Of a stretch of DNA of 64,000 nucleotides, positions 1 through 13,602 are shown in pieces. A model generated the notes under the pieces. The model was not told where the DNA came from and did no database searches. It was given only the letters and a program-made list of their open reading frames with translations. How positions within the stretch are numbered: the first letter of the stretch is position 1; every line of letters begins with the position of its first letter. The DNA comes from Aselliscus stoliczkanus. Its lineage: Eukaryota; Chordata; Mammalia; Chiroptera; Hipposideridae. Location of the stretch: the NCBI GenBank assembly GCA_033961575.1, contig CM066735.1:32817501-32881500 (forward strand), in the 5' to 3' direction. Made by a program: the position numbers and the translations under genes.

Positions 1-867
1 ATCTTGGGAAGGAAATGTGTACAGCCAGAAAAGGACTAATGAATTGGTCAAACTGAGAGAAGTAAGAAAGAGTAAATGAATAAGTTTGTTCAACAACAAG
101 CTACATTTTTGGAAGTTGGAATATGCCCCATAACTATTCACATTGATTAATGCATGTAATGCATAGTCTTTATTCCTTTCCTCTACTCTTTTTTATCAGT
201 CCTGGCTTTCAAAGTATCTTAAATACTTGCTCTAGCCTAAAATTATTTTGAAAAATCTCACTCTTCTTGCAGTGTCTTAACTTTTTTCTATTCTACCTTT
301 TAATAATTCTGTATTTGGAAATTTCCTAATTTCCTGTTCAAGTGTCAATAAAATGTCATCAAACTGACTAAGGTTGGGTCATGCGTATTATCCTACGTAT
401 TTATGTGTATACCCAGCCTGTCTCCACTTTTTCTAAATATCTTTCTGATTGAAGAAAGTATAACTGATTCCCAATAATTGGTGATCATGGAGGATGATAC
501 TAACATGGATAAATTCTATCTACAAACCTCATTTTAGACAATGGTTTTAATCTCATTGACAAACTTTTTATATGAGTTCCTAACACTAGCAAAATTATTT
601 GGCTGTCAGTCTCATCTGCTTCCCCAAAAGGCAAGCAGCAAGGAGTAACTGAAGGCAAAGTGTGGAGAGTCAGCCACGTAGCCCATCTTCAGGGGAAGTG
701 TCCTCGGGGCTCACTGTACCCAGCTTTCTCACTGCCTATAAGAGCTCCACCCACTTTTGGTGTTCTTCAGAAAACCAGCTAGCTATTTTAATTATGCAGC
801 CTTCACCACACTGACCACATTCCTCTCATTTACCTTAATTTTCTCCTTAGATCATCTTCATTTTTTT
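1..867. other. No recognisable feature
   Basis: AT-rich unique-looking sequence. I see no coding region, repeat family or RNA gene. Reading frames are short and interrupted. Confidence 0.5.
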
Positions 868-1036
868 AAATTAAAGTTTATTGGGGTGGCAATTGTTAGC
901 AAAGTTACATAGATTTAAGGTGTACAATTTTGTAATACATCATCTATATATCACATTGTGTGGTTCATCACCCAGAGTCAGTTCTCTTTCCATCACCACA
1001 TATTTGACCCCCTTTACCCTCAGCTTCTCTTGGGAA
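868..1036 (-). repeat. LINE-1 3' end fragment, antisense
   Basis: The sequence starts with an interrupted T run, then TTATTGGGGTGGCAATTGTT and an AGGTGTACAATTTTGTAATA-type stretch. The same unit recurs at 49697-49812. It resembles the 3' UTR of laurasiatherian (bat-type) LINE-1 read from the antisense side. Small reading frames over it are non-functional. The family assignment is from recall; that the two copies match is visible in the sequence. Confidence 0.6.
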
Positions 1037-2097
1037 AACAGGTCCAGTGCTGGGGTCTTATCACAGCACCTTTTCTCCACATTGCTAACCCTCTCTGCAG
1101 ATCTCCATTTATTATCACTCTCCTTTTTCTAAAACAATGAGCACTTCTCTAATGAGTAGGCTGTGGCCCAGGCTTCTTCACCTTTCCTTCCTCACAAATA
1201 TCCACAGAAGGACCTATTACGAAAATATTTACTGATTGCAGCAATTCCTTCCTCAAGCTCCCAATGAGCCTTTTTTCCCTCTGCCAACACTATCTTCCAC
1301 CAGATAAAGACTTTGTTACCTGGAGGAAACCAGTTTCCTGTCTGCAGTTTGCTGAGTCACATCTTGCCATTACTCTGCTATGGTCATCCACCTTCTCTTT
1401 TTTCCCCTCTTGGCACCATATCCTACAAATAGTGTCTCCTCATTCAGGTCCTTATGGCTTCCTCAGCCAAAATACAAAGTTCAACGTTTGCATCATAGGT
1501 GCTTCCTTCAACTTCCCACTGGTCATCTATCAGGTCAACTCTTTTCCCAACAACGCATCCACTCACTCCTCTCCTGTTTCCTCTAATACCTCTGAAAGCA
1601 GCATAAGTAAGCAGGATCATCCCACACTTCACAGTTCAGAAAACTGAGGCCTTGACAAGAGAGCTAAATGACCTAAGATTGTGGACTAGGTGAGCATTAA
1701 TATACTCCAGATGGTGGAAACTCACTGCAGTCATGAAAGTAACATTGATGTTTTAAAAACAGAAACTGTTAGATAATATCTTGTGAATGTATTTTACCAA
1801 AAATGTAGGTAAATGCTTGTCTGATTCTCTACTGGCCCTCTCCCCATCTAAGCACAAATGTTTATACAGACTTAGCCCCCTCCCAAAGAGCCCAGGCAAG
1901 AGCAGGATAAAGGCCCATTCACCTGCCTCCTTCAGTCTCCGTTTCTAGAGTTCAAACATCCAGCCAGTCCTGAGGTTCTAGTGAATGAGAATAATCATCT
2001 TCCTTAGAATTGATTGATGGACACGTCATTCCCATTGCTTCATCCTCAACATGAAGCCTTTGTCTTCTTAATCTCCACTTCCATCTTTTCCATTAAA
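1037..2097. other. No recognisable feature
   Basis: No gene or repeat recognised. A 127-codon frame at 1264-1647 (+) is serine- and phenylalanine-rich, has no domain I recognise, and lies in pyrimidine-rich sequence that favours chance open frames. Confidence 0.45.
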
Positions 2098-2112
2098 AAT
2101 AACTCATAGCAA

Positions 2113-2219
2113 GGCTGGCCAAGTGGCGCGGTGGTTAAGCACTGGCTTGGGAGCAAGTGGCCCTGGTTTGGGTCCCACATAGGAGGGCCAGTGACACTGC
2201 CCTCAAAAAAAAATAAATA
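2113..2219 (+). mobile_element. tRNA-derived SINE, short form
   Basis: The head GGCTGGCCAAGTGGCGCGGT matches a Pol III A-box region and a GGTTTGGGTCCC stretch matches the B-box. The body ends CACTGCCCTC followed by an A-rich (AAAT) tail. It is flanked by a 15-bp duplication, AATAACTCATAGCAA, at 2098-2112 and 2220-2234. This is a clean target-primed insertion by LINE-1 machinery and not a tRNA gene. Confidence 0.9.
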
Positions 2220-2505
2220 AATAACTCATAGCAAAGTCAGAAATAAGATCTCTCAAATAAATGGAGATCTCTCAACTAAATGGAGACTGTCAATATCTTG
2301 CTTTGCAATCTGCTGAGCCATGTTTTTATTGCTCTGCTTTAAATATTCAACATATTTCCTTACATAAAATAATATATAGCATTGAATAACATTTTTTCTT
2401 AAGCAAGATTTAATCTAAGATATTCTATTTAACAGTGTACTGCAACGTGTACTGGCAACTTTTAGGATCCATGACAGAACATGGAATCCTAGGTAAGAAT
2501 AGTTT

Positions 2506-3070
2506 GTATTAGTTTTCCATTGCATAACAAATTACCACAAACTTAGCAGCTTAAAACAAGACACATTTATTAACTCAGAGTTCAAAGATTCAAGGCTCTA
2601 GTACATTTCTGTTGGGTCCTCTGCTTACAGTCTCACAAAGCTACAAAGTGTCAGTTAGGGCTGTGATTTCATCTGAGACTTAGAATCTTCTTCTAGGCTC
2701 CTTGGATGTTGGCAGAATTCAGCTCCTTGTCATTGTAGGACTGAGATACCATCTTTCTCCCTGGATGCCACCTGAGGCTTATTCTCAGCTCCTGGAGGCT
2801 ACCCATGATTTCCTGCCATGTGGCCCTCTCTACAATGCTGCAGTTTGCTTCTTCAAGGCCAGTAGAACATCACTTCTCTTGCTTTGAGTCTCTCTCCAGT
2901 TCACAATGACAAAGTCTTACATAACATAATCATAGGAGTGACTAGTCCATCATATTCACATGTCCCGCCCACAATTAAGCAAAGTTGATTGTATAGGAGA
3001 TGTGTACCTGTCAAGCTATGGGAGACGATGTGTTAGAATTCAGAGGCCATCTTAGAATTCTGCCTACCAA
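2506..3070 (-). mobile_element. Ancient LTR (ERVL/MaLR type), antisense
   Basis: Read on the minus strand, it begins GGTAGGCAGAATTCTAAGAT and ends in a region with TTTTAAGCTGCTAAGTTTGT and an ATTAGT-type terminus near 2510. This is the layout of MLT1/ERVL-class solo LTRs: an R-U5-like tail with an AATAAATG polyadenylation region. It is heavily diverged. The 61-codon frame at 2702-2887 lies inside it and has no meaning. The exact family is uncertain. Confidence 0.6.
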
Positions 3071-3766
3071 AATGGTGCACACAAGAGTTGCATCCAGAAG
3101 AGACAGCCATCCACTTTTTCTGCTATTATCATAGTAGATGATTAATTGGATTAGATAAATCACAAATGTAGCAATTGTCAATTTTGATGGACATTTTCCC
3201 AATACTGTAAGTCTAGTAGGATGTTCAATTGGCTGTGAGAGGCCTACAGAAACTGTTGTTCACAAGTCTTCCATTTTGGAAGTCTACAAGCAAAGAAAAT
3301 TCAATAACTTATGAGTGAGAACTAAGTATTTTCATTTTAAAGCTTTTGTCATGGGAGTTTTTTGTTTTTGTTTTGTTTGTTGTTTTTGGTTTTGTTTTTG
3401 CTTTTTCTGTGTGTGTGTGTGATGATAATTCAGGCTAAGCTTTGGGGAAAAGGTAAGCCTCCAAATAGTCTAGTATTTTTGAGGTTGTTTGGGGCATGAA
3501 TTATCAATAGACTATCATAAATCCTTCTCCACTGAATGTGAGAAATTATGATGTTTGAAACAAAGCAAAATAATAATAATCTTCCTCATTAGTATTCAAA
3601 AAGCACAGACTAGCGAAGCTCACCACTGCTCAGTCTATAATTGCATACATAGACAAGGATGAATAAAAATGTGCCAGGGAAACGGATCCAATTTGCAAGG
3701 CTAACTTCATATTAAGTAAAATGTAGCATTTTTCCTGTTTAATTTTTTTTTTAATTATTTGATTTT
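3071..3766. other. No recognisable feature; short GT/T-rich patch
   Basis: Unassigned sequence containing a GTTTTT/GTTTG simple stretch around 3356-3402 and a short (GT)n at 3408-3421. It ends with the TT/AAAA site used by the adjacent retrocopy. Confidence 0.5.
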
Positions 3767-3780
3767 AAAAACTTCCCACA
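3767..3780. repeat. Left target-site duplication of the ATP5F1A retrocopy
   Basis: AAAAACTTCCCACA here and AAAAACTTCCCATA at 5638-5651 differ by one base. Upstream context TTTT|AAAA fits the LINE-1 endonuclease consensus. Confidence 0.92.
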
Positions 3781-5642
<1,862 letters not shown>

Positions 5643-5651
5643 CTTCCCATA

Positions 5652-6654
5652 AATCCCAGTGGACTAAAAAAACAAACATTTTCTTTCCACAGTATGTGTG
5701 TTTTGAATTTAAAATATGTATGCTTTTGAGAGTGCCAGCTAAGTTCATTAAGGCAGCAAGCTAGCGTTGTCTCCCTAGGTTGTGAGGTTGTATACTGTCG
5801 ATTAGTGATCAGCCTTCCCCAGGATACTGACCCTAATTCTTTTTCTACCAATGGCCAATCCATGTTTACCATCACATGCACAGGAACATGGCGGAAAGAG
5901 GCAGACTCAGCACAAATCCACCCAGTAATACCAAGACATAACTCAATACTTGTGCTCAATAGATAACGGAGCACTTGCTTTGTCTTTGAAAATGATGGCA
6001 TCACATTCATATTTGAACCTTACATCAAATGCTGCAGACTTCTCACTGGTATTTTCTAGTGTGCGCCAATTCATTTAGAACTAAGGATTCTGGCAGTTTG
6101 CTTCTCTTCTGCTTCAGTTTTGGAGGCTCCTTCTGCACCATGGGATCTGTCCCTGTCAAGAATCTCATTCCAATCAAGGTCTGCGGGGACTTATGAGTCA
6201 GAGGTGATGTTGGCTCTAAGAAGAGCCTGGCTCGCTGGCCTTGTTCTTGGCTTCAGGAACGTTTCAACAATGCCTAGCCTTCTCCAGAGGCATCTGGAGA
6301 AGGTCTACCCAGACCTCTGGAGGATTTCTGCAGCCGGTCTCACTGTTCTTCCTTTGCTCTCTGCATTCTTTAATGTCTGTGGCTCTTTGGGTGTTGGCAG
6401 ATCCAAAAAATGCCTTTAGATTGCTCCTCTTAAGTGTTTGGTTCTATGCCAATCCTGAGTATATGTCGTTTATTTCATGTGTCTTTTATTTTATACAAAT
6501 CACAGATTCTGAATATTTGCTTTGAGAATGTGCTAGCCACATTTAATTTCTTCATTTTTTTTTTCTCTTAGTGTGTGTGTGTGAGAGAGATTAGGGAAGT
6601 TAGAGAGTGCACTTTCCAGTTCATGTTTAGAATTTCAGAGGGATAAGTCAGAGG
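5652..6654. other. Unassigned unique sequence
   Basis: No family recognised. Between about 6050 and 6420 the base composition is more balanced than its surroundings and two overlapping frames of 94-99 codons are open (6120-6419 and 6241-6525). Neither has a recognisable domain, and the initiation context and product are unsupported. A perfect hairpin lies at 6279-6302. Confidence 0.4.
6279..6302. other. Perfect 10-bp inverted repeat (hairpin)
   Basis: CTTCTCCAGA, a 4-base loop GGCA, then TCTGGAGAAG. The stem is perfect but short. No T-run or RNA-gene context follows, so a function is not implied. Confidence 0.6.
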
Positions 6655-6880
6655 ACATAGAAAATAATATAAGCATATTTTCTATACATAAGAATATTCT
6701 GGAAGGATATACAAGAAACTGTCAACAATTGTTGCCTTTGGAGAAGAAGACCAGAGACTTGAAGAGATTATTTATCATATACACTTTTGATCTATTTGAA
6801 TGTGTCCTATTTATTCATTTTATAAATATTTGTGCGCTTAATTTTTCCAATTAAAAATTAAAATAAAACTCAAAAGGAGT
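6655..6880 (+). repeat. Ancient LINE-1 (L1M) 3' UTR fragment
   Basis: The order is 'ATACAAGAAACTGTCAACA', 'GTTGCCTTTGGAGAAGAAGA', then a 'TTGAATGTGT' segment and an A-rich end near 6860. This is the typical end of mammalian L1M elements. It is diverged, with no TSD seen. Confidence 0.55.
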
Positions 6881-7179
6881 CCAGTGCTGATTTGATTTAA
6901 AGGAACAGACAACAAGTTTGCTGATGTGAATCTATGTCAATAAGAGCTAGAGTGACAAACCACCACCCCTTGTGCAGAAAGGAACATTTCTTCATTCAAA
7001 TAAAACCTTGCCGAGCACTCTTTTGGGTGTTACAAGGATTCACACAAAATACAGCACGCCATTTTTGTCCCCCAGAAAGCAGAGCTATGACAGATACATG
7101 ACAAAGAGAAGTTAAAGCAGTTTATGGTAACATGTCAAACTCGTTTCTGCCACTAAATGCACCATAGTTGGAATCATAA
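6881..7179. other. No recognisable feature
   Basis: About 300 bases without a recognisable gene or repeat. Confidence 0.45.
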
Positions 7180-7609
7180 TGTTATGATTGAATCATGTCT
7201 CTTCTCACAAAAGAGAGAGACTAAAGTCCTAACCTCCAGCACCTCATAATGTGACCTTATTAGGAGCGAGGGCTTTACAGAGTAATCAAGTTAAAAATGA
7301 AGTCATTAGGGAGGGCCCAAATACAAATGACTAGTGTCCTTCTAAAAAGGGGAAAGTTGGACACACAAAGCGAACATGATCTGACGAAACTGGGAGAATG
7401 CCATCTCTGAGCCAAGGGGTGCCTAAGGCTAAGAAAGGCTAGGAGAGAGGCCCAGAACAGATTCTTCCTCAGAGCCCTCAGAAGGAGCCAACTTAGCCCA
7501 CACCTTGATTTCAGTCTTTTAGCTTCCGAAACTGTGACACGATAAATTGTTGTTGTTTAAGCCACCCAATTTGTGGCACTTTATTACAGCAGCCACATAA
7601 AACTAATAT
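7180..7609 (+). mobile_element. MaLR-type solo LTR (MLT1-like)
   Basis: The sequence begins TGTTATGATTGAATCATGTC and carries AATGTGACCTTATTAGGAG, GGCCCAGAACAGATTCTTCC and TTGTTTAAGCCACCCAATTT, and ends ACTAATATG. That series of blocks is the classic MLT1/MaLR LTR layout. No internal retroviral sequence adjoins it, so it is a solo LTR or a fragment. Confidence 0.75.
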
Positions 7610-7739
7610 GTATGCATTAACTTACTAATAGTTAAAATGAAAGTAAACCCATCCTTCCTATGCAACCACAAACTAGCCTTGAAAATAGAAAACTATGTAG
7701 GTAAAATTCGATTGTGTTAATTGTAGTTTTCTTTCTCAA

Positions 7740-7948
7740 CAGCAGTTCTCAATCAGAGGAGATATGCCATCCAGGGGACAGTTGGTAATATCTGGAGATA
7801 TTTTTGGCTGTCAAAGTGACAGGGGAATTACTGCTGGCATCTGGTGGGTTCAGGGGCCAGGGATGCTGGTAAACATCCTGCAATACATAGCACAGCCCCT
7901 CACAAGAAAGATTCATCTGGCCCAAAACATCATGAGTGCTGATGGATA
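7740..7948 (+). mobile_element. MER20-like non-autonomous hAT-Charlie element
   Basis: The sequence opens CAGCAGTTCTCAATCAGAGG and contains CAGGGGACAGTTGGTAATAT, GGCATCTGGTGGGTTCAGGG and CATCCTGCAATACATAGCAC, in the order of the MER20 consensus as I recall it. The right terminus is eroded. A 61-codon frame over it is not a gene. Confidence 0.8.
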
Positions 7949-9643
7949 AATTCTATTTCTGACAACAGTGAGCCAATTTTTTATTATACATAATATGTTG
8001 TTATTTTCATTCAACAAATAGTTGAATACCTACTATATTTCACGTGTACATAAAAGGACATTTATTAAAACATATATTTGTTTAGTGTCATGAACAGCAA
8101 GTACAATGTGGCACACCATACATGACTAAAAGTAACTCTTCTGCTAAGTGTCATGCCCCTGTCTGCTTACTGCCACCTTGTTTATTTAACTAATGAGAGG
8201 CTCATGATTCTGTTTGAGTTGTGCAATCTGGTTAAAGTCATACATCACTCCCTCCATGTTATACCTTCTAAATCATCTCTAATAAATTAGCACATCTGAA
8301 GAAAGCCACAGCTCAGAACCTCGTTGTAGATCCTCTATTATTGCAAAGCTTGTGGAAGGTGACTCGGGCTGAGAGAATAGAAATTAATAGATTAGCTGCT
8401 GCTACATTCTGATCTGATGGGCCTGAGGCCATGTATTCTGTGGTTTCTCTCCTGGCCTCCTGTGCAGTCTTCCCACTTAAGTATGTCAGTCTTCCTGTTT
8501 CACAAAGAGACTAAAGCCTTTTTTTCCCCCATTTGAAATATATCTGAAACCTTTTATTCAACTGTCGAACAGTAAAATAGTCATTATTTTTCTTTAAAGA
8601 ATGTAAATGTGTTAATAGTTTTGTTTCTTTTTTTCTTTTTCCTTTGATGAGTTTGGATTCAAATCCCAAACTGAGATGGTAGTTTCATATAAATGCTTGC
8701 TGATCTTTTAACCACATTAACCAATGCATCTTTGAACTGGATGGACAGTTTTTCTTTAAAAAGAAAAAAAAAAAAAGGACAGGTTCTAAACTACCCAAAG
8801 ATTAGAATGAAATGCTTTGGCAGTTTTACTCCATGCCTGTTAGCATTTACTCATGTATTCATTTATTCATTTACAACAGCTCCCTATGATATTTGACTAA
8901 GAGGAGTCTGAGCAGTTCCTGCTGCTGATAAAAAGGAACTATTCTTTTTTCCACATAAATGTTTTAAATCCACTGACATGGTTCACAATACCTCTAAATT
9001 AATGGGTTTAAATATAAAACTTCACAGGTGATGGTTTGTTGAAAACAAAAGAAGTTGTGTGCTTTTAAAATCATAATCGAGGAACAAGTATGATTTAGGT
9101 AAAGCAGAGCAAAACAGTGTATAAACTTAAGATATTGCAACCTTATGTCACTGTACCATTGAATGGTATAATCCATGTGAATAGCTTAAAGGGAATGAAG
9201 AAAGCTTGCAGCTCCCAGAGGTAGGTGGTTCACATATTTTTATTGTATATGTTTATAATGGTTTTGCTGCAACCTTGGAATGCTGTAAACAGAAGAAAAC
9301 AAGAAATGTAGATGCCACCTAAAAAATGTGTGTATCTGCCTGTTGTTTATGTGTTTGTTTGCTTGTCTCCCGGAAGCATGAGATCCTTGAGGTCCTCTGT
9401 CAAATACAAGTCTTGCTTCCCAAAAAAAACAGGATTTCCTCTTGGAAAAGAGGTAAATCCTTCCACCAGGAGAAAGTTAGGCATAAATCAAAGGAGGACA
9501 GCAACGTATGGAGTGTGTAACCTTCAATGTGAATTCTGTCAGCCTAAATTAAGTGTGGTTTGGAATAGAGAAATAGCAGTAGTACCAGAAAGACAGTTAT
9601 TTGCAGGCTTAGAACTGAAAAGCAGATGAGAAAATAAAAAGAC
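7949..9643. other. No recognisable feature
   Basis: 1.7 kb of AT-rich sequence with poly-T and poly-A patches. A 105-codon frame at 9312-9629 contains cysteines and lysines but no domain I recognise, and I do not support it as a gene. Confidence 0.45.
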
Positions 9644-9652
9644 AACAGTGAG

Positions 9653-9768
9653 GGGCCGGCCGAGTGGCGTGGTGGTTAAGCGCTGGCTTGGGAAGCCAGC
9701 GGCCCCAGTTCAGGTCCCGCATATGAGGGCCAGTAACACTGCCCTCAAAAAAAAAAAAAGAAAAGAAA
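9653..9768 (+). mobile_element. tRNA-derived SINE, short form
   Basis: GGGCCGGCCGAGTGGCGTGG head, GTTCAGGTCCC B-box-like segment, CACTGCCCTC end and A-rich tail. It is flanked by the 9-bp repeat AACAGTGAG at 9644-9652 and 9769-9777. Confidence 0.9.
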
Positions 9769-9777
9769 AACAGTGAG

Positions 9778-12679
9778 CAGTGTAAAGATTGGAGAGGGCT
9801 GTCTATGGGGAAAAGAACTGTGCAGAGATTTTATTAACGTGCAGGACACAGAGAATGAAGGGACTGTAAGAAAGGGAGCCGGCCAAAGAAAAAGTCAAGC
9901 AGAAATAAAAAGTAGAGGACAAAGGGATCGGGAATGTATAAGGAGTCACATCAAAGAAGCAAGGCCTTGTTAAGGGAGCTGAGATTGAATAAAGATTGAA
10001 TGAACCTTAAGAGTCTAAAAGCACCCTCTAACACAGAGAAGGCAACAACAATAGATAAGGTCACAAAAGCAACTTTGAAATATCGGCTTAGCCAACAGGG
10101 TTTATTCCGTTAATAATAGGAACTGGGGAGCTACTATAAAGTCTCTAATGAGAAATGATTCATGACTTAAAGCTAAACTGACACCTCTATAATATGCTTC
10201 TGATTTACTGTTATATTTAAATAAAAGTCTTAGTCAATTTTATTATTGTTCAATTATCCCTTTTAATTCAAACTATAATTTATAATCTCTAATTAACTTA
10301 GCATCTAAGGTAGAAGTCCTTGCATGGACCATACTGATGGAAGGGATGCTAGTACATAACCACACTACTTTCATTAATTCTGTTTACACTCTTACTTACT
10401 AGAGATAAAAGGATGGACGGTTAAATAATTACATAGCACTCAAAAATGGATGATTAACTGGCAGGATTTTTTTTTTTCCACTTGGTAAACTCCCTTCCGT
10501 GGAAGGTGATGGATTCATAAGCATTCAGAGAGATGGAACCCATCTGCATATCCCTGTTTCACCCTGCTCCAGATATCCCTTATCTTGTCTGTTAAAAGTC
10601 AATCAAGAGTTGTTCAGTGGCAGCTGACAGCCTGTGTATTATTTCTGGCACAACATTAAGAACAACATGGAAAAGTTCCATACTGGCTTCTAACGGCAAA
10701 TGGCAGCATTCTTGGGCAAATATTTTATACTCCTGCAGGGCTGGTTTGCAGAAGTTATTTATTCATTCACTTGTCTCATACTTAATGAGTGAAAACCTAT
10801 GGTCTGGCAGGTACTGAGTAGTCTTCCCTGCCCACCTGGCATTTAGGCTAAATTTTAAATGCAGGTCCCCTAGGTTCCTAAACTATAGATTAGCATCTCT
10901 AAATCCTATTGACATTTAGAGACAAGAGTATTCACTCCTCAATGGGAAGTCCAGGGAGGCATGTGGCAGAACTAGAGCTGTAATTGGTTGGAAGCACCTC
11001 AAAATGCAAGAATGTGAAGGAAACACTTCCTGTGTATTACATGCATTATAGAATAATGTAATAATCAGAAGAGTGATGTTTAGAAAGCAAGTGTTTAGGT
11101 AGGAGCTATTCAAGATTACCTGGAAGACTGGATATTGTGGGGAAAACAGAAGGAACTGTCTGGACCTAAAGAAGGAGGCCACGCCCTCCCCAGTAAAGTT
11201 TGAATCCTATTGGATATGCAAGAGCCAGTGAAGGTTCCTGAGGAAAGAAGTGGCTTTAGTAAAATCAATATTTAATGGTATTTTGAATAGACTGACAAAG
11301 ACATCTGCAGATACAAAATTCAATTAGAATATTCTAACACTCTAGGTATAAATTTTATTGGAAATGAAAAGTGAACATCTACTTCAAATCTGCTGATAGT
11401 AAAATCATTACTCTTTAGATTGATGGTAATCTAGCACATCATATAAAGTCACAAAATGGTTTGCCAATAAGCAATCGAAGATTAAGGAGATAAATTACGA
11501 ATGTGCACAGAACAATGAGAGCCAAAGGATAATCAATCAACGCCAAGTGCTATGGTATAGTTAAGAAGGACCAAGACAGGTAAATAAAATGGCCGTCAGA
11601 TTTTACAAGAATATAACTGGTGACAATGAGGAAAAAAGCTAGGGTTTTATCAGTGGGTGGCACAAAGAACGAAGGCAGAAAGTCTGAACTCCTATTTCAA
11701 GAAACTTAAAAAGGGAAAGGAAAAAGATTCTTTGGTAAGAGAGAAATAATGTTTTTTTGTTTTTTTTAAAGGGCTGTGTCTTTCAAAAACTGATACCTGA
11801 GAAGGATTTACTTGAAAGGAGAAAACCTAGCTTTCAGGGACAATGAAGATTCCAGCAAGAGAGCAACTAAGTAGATAAAATTAAATAGATACAATCCAAC
11901 AATGAATATTTGTTAAGCATTGTTATAAACTGACAACTATGCTAAGCAATGGAGATAGGAAGATGAAAATAAATAGTTTCTGCCCTCACAGAATTCATAA
12001 TCACAAGGAGAATCAGATAGGACTAACAATTTTAACGCAATGCTGACTTTAATTAAGTCATGTACCAATTGTAGGAAGGGCAGAAGAGGAAACAAAAAGT
12101 GCCTGGGGAGTTACAGAAGATGTTGTGGGTCCATCTTCTCTTTGTTTCTGTAATTTAATTTTTATAACTACTTTTGCTGAATTCCCCGCACCCCAAGTCC
12201 ACATGGTTTGATAGGACTGACCAAGTCTACAGCCCCAGGATAGGTATATGACCCTGGGCCAGCCAATCAAAATAACACATCTCCCAGTGATCAGTGTGAA
12301 GATGGCCATGTGACCCAGTCTAGGCCAATCAAAACCCCCCCCAGAATATCATCTATCAACACTTTCTATCTATCAACATGACATATGCTAGAACCAAGCA
12401 AGCCTTGGCTGCTGGGGTTCTCTTTGCCAGCACAAGGGGATAGCCTGCCTGATAATGAACTCACCAAGAAGAATGAAGAGCCAACAAAAAGAGGGGGAAA
12501 AAAGATGATAAAAAGGAAAGATTCCTAATAACAGTTCTTTTTACTTATTTATTTTTGTATTTAAGCCTGATGTACATTTATTAACAAAATACTGACATTT
12601 ATTTTTAAATACTTAATAAGGTGGAACATCTTACCTGTTATAGGATAAAATATTCCAAATAAATGTTCACACTGTAGCA
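9778..12679. other. No clear gene; possible eroded old repeats
   Basis: A segment near 11890-12050 (AATATTTGTTAAGCATTGTT and 'CTGCCCTCACAGAATTCATA') has the style of widespread ancient mammalian repeats, but I cannot name the family. Segment 12120-12480 has a similarly repeat-like, low-identity look. No coding region is supported. Confidence 0.35.
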
Positions 12680-12791
12680 TCTAACAACCACTCTGTCTGT
12701 CCTAGTAATATTTTTAAGACCCTTAAGACCTTGTTAGGAACAACCACCAGTCTCATTATACTCATTTGTTTGACAAAAATGTCCAAAGTAT

Positions 12792-13189
12792 TGTTGTAAC
12801 CTGAGTGTTTGTATCCCTTCAAAATTCATATGTTGAAGTTCTAACCCTCAACATGATGGTGTTTGGAGATGGGCCTTTGGGAAATAATTAGAGTTAGATG
12901 ATATCATGAAGGCAGGGCCCTGATCTGATGGAATTAGTGCTCTTATAAAGAAAGGACAGCAGACAGCATATTCTCTCCTCACCTACAAGTATCAAGGAAA
13001 AGCCATGTGAGGACACAGCAAGAGCGCCGCCATTTGCAACCCAAGGAAAGAACTCTCACCAGACCCCAACCCCGCTGGCAATTGGACCTAGTCTCCAGTC
13101 TCCAAAAATCAAAGAAATAAATTCCTGTTGTTTAAGTCACCCTGTCTATGGTGGTATTTTGTTATGGCAGCCCTAGGTGACTATGATTA
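12792..13189 (+). mobile_element. MaLR-type solo LTR (MLT1-like), nested in ERVL
   Basis: Begins TGTTGTAACCTGAGTGTTTG, then AAAATTCATATGTTGAAGTT, GCCATGTGAGGACACAGCAA and TTGTTTAAGTCACCCTGTCT, and ends near GACTATGATTA. It splits the antisense ERVL internal sequence, so it inserted later. Confidence 0.8.
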
Positions 13190-13454
13190 GGTCTCAAATA
13201 CTTGCACCCAGACCTTACCTCCTTTAAGTATTTGATTAGCAATATCCAATGGTGATATTTTTGTATATCTCTATTGTCACATCATGACCTGGACACATTT
13301 AAATGTTAATCACATCTCTTTACTACTGGAAGTAGAGTCATTAGTGCCTTTAAATCTAATCAAGTTAGAGAACCAATTCTAGAAACCTGAGAACCAATTC
13401 CAAAAACTCATCCTTAAGATTCTACTTCACTAGAACCACTCTCAGTACCAAAAC

Positions 13455-13533
13455 AGAGAGAGAGGAGGGGAGAAGAGGGGAGGGTTGGGGAGGGGAGGGA
13501 AGGGGGAGAGGGAGAGAGGAAGAGAGGGAGGGA

Positions 13534-13599
<66 letters not shown>
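13455..13599. repeat. Purine tract: GGGGA-rich then (GA)n
   Basis: About 145 bases of uninterrupted or nearly uninterrupted purine, ending in a long (GA)n run from about 13533 to 13599. It sits at the place in the LTR where related copies have a short GAGAGA motif, so it probably grew from that seed. Confidence 0.95.
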
Positions 13600-13602
<3 letters not shown>

